Notes under the pieces: model-generated | What the model saw: the letters and a program-made list of their open reading frames with translations, nothing else | The model's database searches: none | What the model was told of the DNA's origin: nothing | Assembly: GCA_003132905.1 (NCBI GenBank) | Contig: PKZC01000445.1 | Coordinates: 14,883-49,689 of the forward strand | Reading direction: 5' to 3' | Origin: Bryobacterales bacterium | GTDB taxonomy: Bacteria > Acidobacteriota > Terriglobia > Bryobacterales > Bryobacteraceae | Length of the DNA stretch: 34,807 nt | Shown here: piece by piece, positions 33,570 through 34,807 of the stretch | Position numbering within the stretch: the stretch's first letter is position 1 | Layout: every line of letters begins with the position of its first letter | Program-made: the position numbers and the translations under genes

Positions 33570-34286
33570 TCACTGGAGCCCCGGCAAATAGGTCTTTCCG
33601 TCGCTGGTAACTGGTCCGCCGGTAAAGAACCACTGGGTCGCGGCCTGATCCGCAGCCTGTTCCTGGATGATCGCTGCCTGGTAAGCCTGTTTACTCGACA
33701 TATCCGCCATCATCAACTCCCGAAGCTTCATGAGTTGTTGCACCTGTTGATCGCTGATCTGTCCGAGCACATTCAGCGCTTGCATCTGACCATCCGCTGT
33801 CTGGGACATGAATTCAAGCGTGCCGATAATCGATTGCTCACTTTGCATTTGTTGGCTTTGCAGACCAGCAGCACGGAGTGCTCCGAGCGTGGTATCGAGC
33901 GAGGTTTGGGACCACCTCCGATAGTTCTGGTAGTAAGCCGTTGGATTCGTTGCGTAACCGGGATACGTCGAACGGAATACCTGATCGAGGTTGCCGAGGG
34001 AATAAGCCAACGCTTGTCCCCCCTGCACAATTTGTGCGAGGGCGCTAATGTCACCTGCGATCTCGCCAAACGCCTGAGGTGACAGATTCTTGGTGTTCCG
34101 AAGCATGTTGGCATACATGGCGAGTTCGTTCTCCAATTGGAGTCCCTCCCGGATGTACATCAGAACCAGTTGGGCGTGATTCAACAACTGGGTAACTTCG
34201 GTAGCGAACGCGCCGGCCTCAGCTTTTTGCGGCGCACCGCCCGACACGCCGAGCAAGATCAAAACTGAGATCACAGACTTACGCAT
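33570..34286 (-). CDS. trbJ: TrbJ-family conjugation protein (VirB5-like)
   Basis: 238 residues from ATG 34286 with AAAGGAA 9 nt upstream; the frame extends upstream only inside trbE. A signal peptide (MRKSVISVLILLGVSGG...KAEA) is followed by a mainly helical, Gln-rich periplasmic protein (EVTQLLNHAQLVLMYIREGL, QIVQGGQALAYSLGNLDQVF, YYQNYRRWSQTSLDTTL). TrbJ is the minor pilus-type component of P-type systems and has been linked to entry exclusion in some plasmids. It overlaps the trbE stop by 8 bp. Confidence 0.92.
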   Translation of the reverse strand: MRKSVISVLILLGVSGGAPQKAEAGAFATEVTQLLNHAQLVLMYIREGLQLENELAMYANMLRNTKNLSPQAFGEIAGDISALAQIVQGGQALAYSLGNLDQVFRSTYPGYATNPTAYYQNYRRWSQTSLDTTLGALRAAGLQSQQMQSEQSIIGTLEFMSQTADGQMQALNVLGQISDQQVQQLMKLRELMMADMSSKQAYQAAIIQEQAADQAATQWFFTGGPVTSDGKTYLPGLQ

Positions 34287-34807
34287 ATTTGTGTTCCTTT
34301 CTCCCGCGCTTTTCGAGTGAGCGAAGGTATTCCGCCCACTTCTCCAGGCCTCGCAGATGGAGCCATTCGGCCCGCCACGCGCTGCCAAACTCTTCCATGA
34401 CGGTTTCAACGATCTGCCGCTCTTCGCGGCCGTTGACGCCAACCCAGGCGAGCGCCACTTTCCCTACGCCGAGATCGACTAAACGCCGCCCCAGCTTGCT
34501 TACAACGTAGTAGTGCTGCTTCGGCACGCTGACTTGCAGGATGTCCAGTTCACGCTCATTCAACCCGATGCGTTCGTAGAAGCTACGCGAGCCTGGATTC
34601 TTCGCTTCGGCGTTCGGCAGCAGAATCTTGGTCGGGCAGTTTTCGAGAACAACATCCGCGATGTCTGAGTTAGCAATGTCGCTAATCTGCTGCGTTGCCA
34701 TGACGACGACAGCGTTTTTTCGGCGCATCGTCTTCAGCCAGTCTCGTAATCGATTACGGAAAAGCGCGTGCTGCAAGTAGGACCAAGCTTCATCGAGCAG
34801 CACCAAC
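34279..34807 (-). CDS. trbE: TrbE/VirB4-family conjugation ATPase, C-terminal end only
   Basis: 176 codons; the rest lies beyond the right edge. The Walker B motif LVLLDEAWSYL opens the visible part, followed by RRKNAVVVMATQQISDIANSD, the conserved motif of VirB4 and TrbE ATPases, and the C-terminal LQVSVPKQHYYVVSKLGRRL. These ATPases power assembly of the secretion channel and interact with the membrane subunits encoded next. The stop overlaps the trbJ start. Confidence 0.92.
   Translation of the reverse strand, partial: LVLLDEAWSYLQHALFRNRLRDWLKTMRRKNAVVVMATQQISDIANSDIADVVLENCPTKILLPNAEAKNPGSRSFYERIGLNERELDILQVSVPKQHYYVVSKLGRRLVDLGVGKVALAWVGVNGREERQIVETVMEEFGSAWRAEWLHLRGLEKWAEYLRSLEKRGRKEHKYA

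Larger units (their letters stand above)
26494..34807. mobile_element. left end of an integrative conjugative element inserted at tRNA-His (continues past the right edge)
   Basis: The tRNA 3' end, then a tyrosine integrase, an excisionase-like HTH protein, and a Trb-type conjugation operon are adjacent without ordinary chromosomal genes between them. This is the layout of an ICE or a conjugative genomic island. The coupling protein, relaxase and right attachment site must lie beyond 34807. Confidence 0.8.

Overview
The window looks like chromosomal DNA of an Acidobacteriota bacterium, probably the Bryobacterales/Solibacter side. Pointers are a secreted VWFA-related protein, a JAB-like domain protein with a C-terminal beta-domain of a type I know from acidobacterial proteins, small AT-hook proteins, a Tat-exported thiamine-diphosphate enzyme, and high-GC DNA. 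This placement rests on family recognition from memory and not on a marker-gene comparison.

Left part (1-8.0 kb, all minus strand): a Tat-exported ThDP enzyme (runs off the left edge) behind a small cytochrome c, two tandem transglutaminase-like proteins, an Sfp-type phosphopantetheinyl transferase, and a 1080-residue membrane protein built from a JAB/MPN-like head, ten copies of an SLWAKLF-type motif, one membrane segment and a beta-domain tail. From 8.27 kb on the plus strand lies a molybdenum-cofactor cluster (moeA-moaC-mogA/moaB) followed by a VWFA-related secreted protein. Facing it are a Memo-family protein and an alpha-amino-acid ester hydrolase (11.7-14.9 kb, minus).

A small rearranged zone (14.8-16.2 kb) holds a 112-bp duplication of the promoter and signal-peptide region of the ester hydrolase, a beheaded brnT toxin with its intact brnA antitoxin, and a complete ParD/ParE-type toxin-antitoxin pair. 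Then come pterin-4a-carbinolamine dehydratase and, overlapping it, a fusion of an AmiE-like serine amidase with a NamZ-type muramidase: both steps of muropeptide clean-up in one exported chain. A 71-residue AT-hook protein follows, whose promoter lies between two near-identical palindromes.

From 24.9 down to 19.4 kb (minus) a tight operon runs fabG - aguB - aguA - sodium:solute symporter - APC permease, joining agmatine-to-putrescine conversion with two transporters. Divergent from it is a UbiD-family decarboxylase, then tRNA-His(GTG). Directly behind the tRNA an integrative conjugative element starts: a tyrosine integrase, an excisionase-like HTH protein, and a P-type (Trb) type IV secretion operon on the minus strand (trbE - trbJ - trbL - hypothetical - trbF - trbG with a broken frame - trbI - membrane/coiled-coil protein), which leaves the window at the right edge.

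A recurring theme is that several monocistronic or first genes have a sigma70-like -10 hexamer ending exactly 6 nt before the start codon, so that transcription should begin on the start codon itself: leaderless mRNAs.
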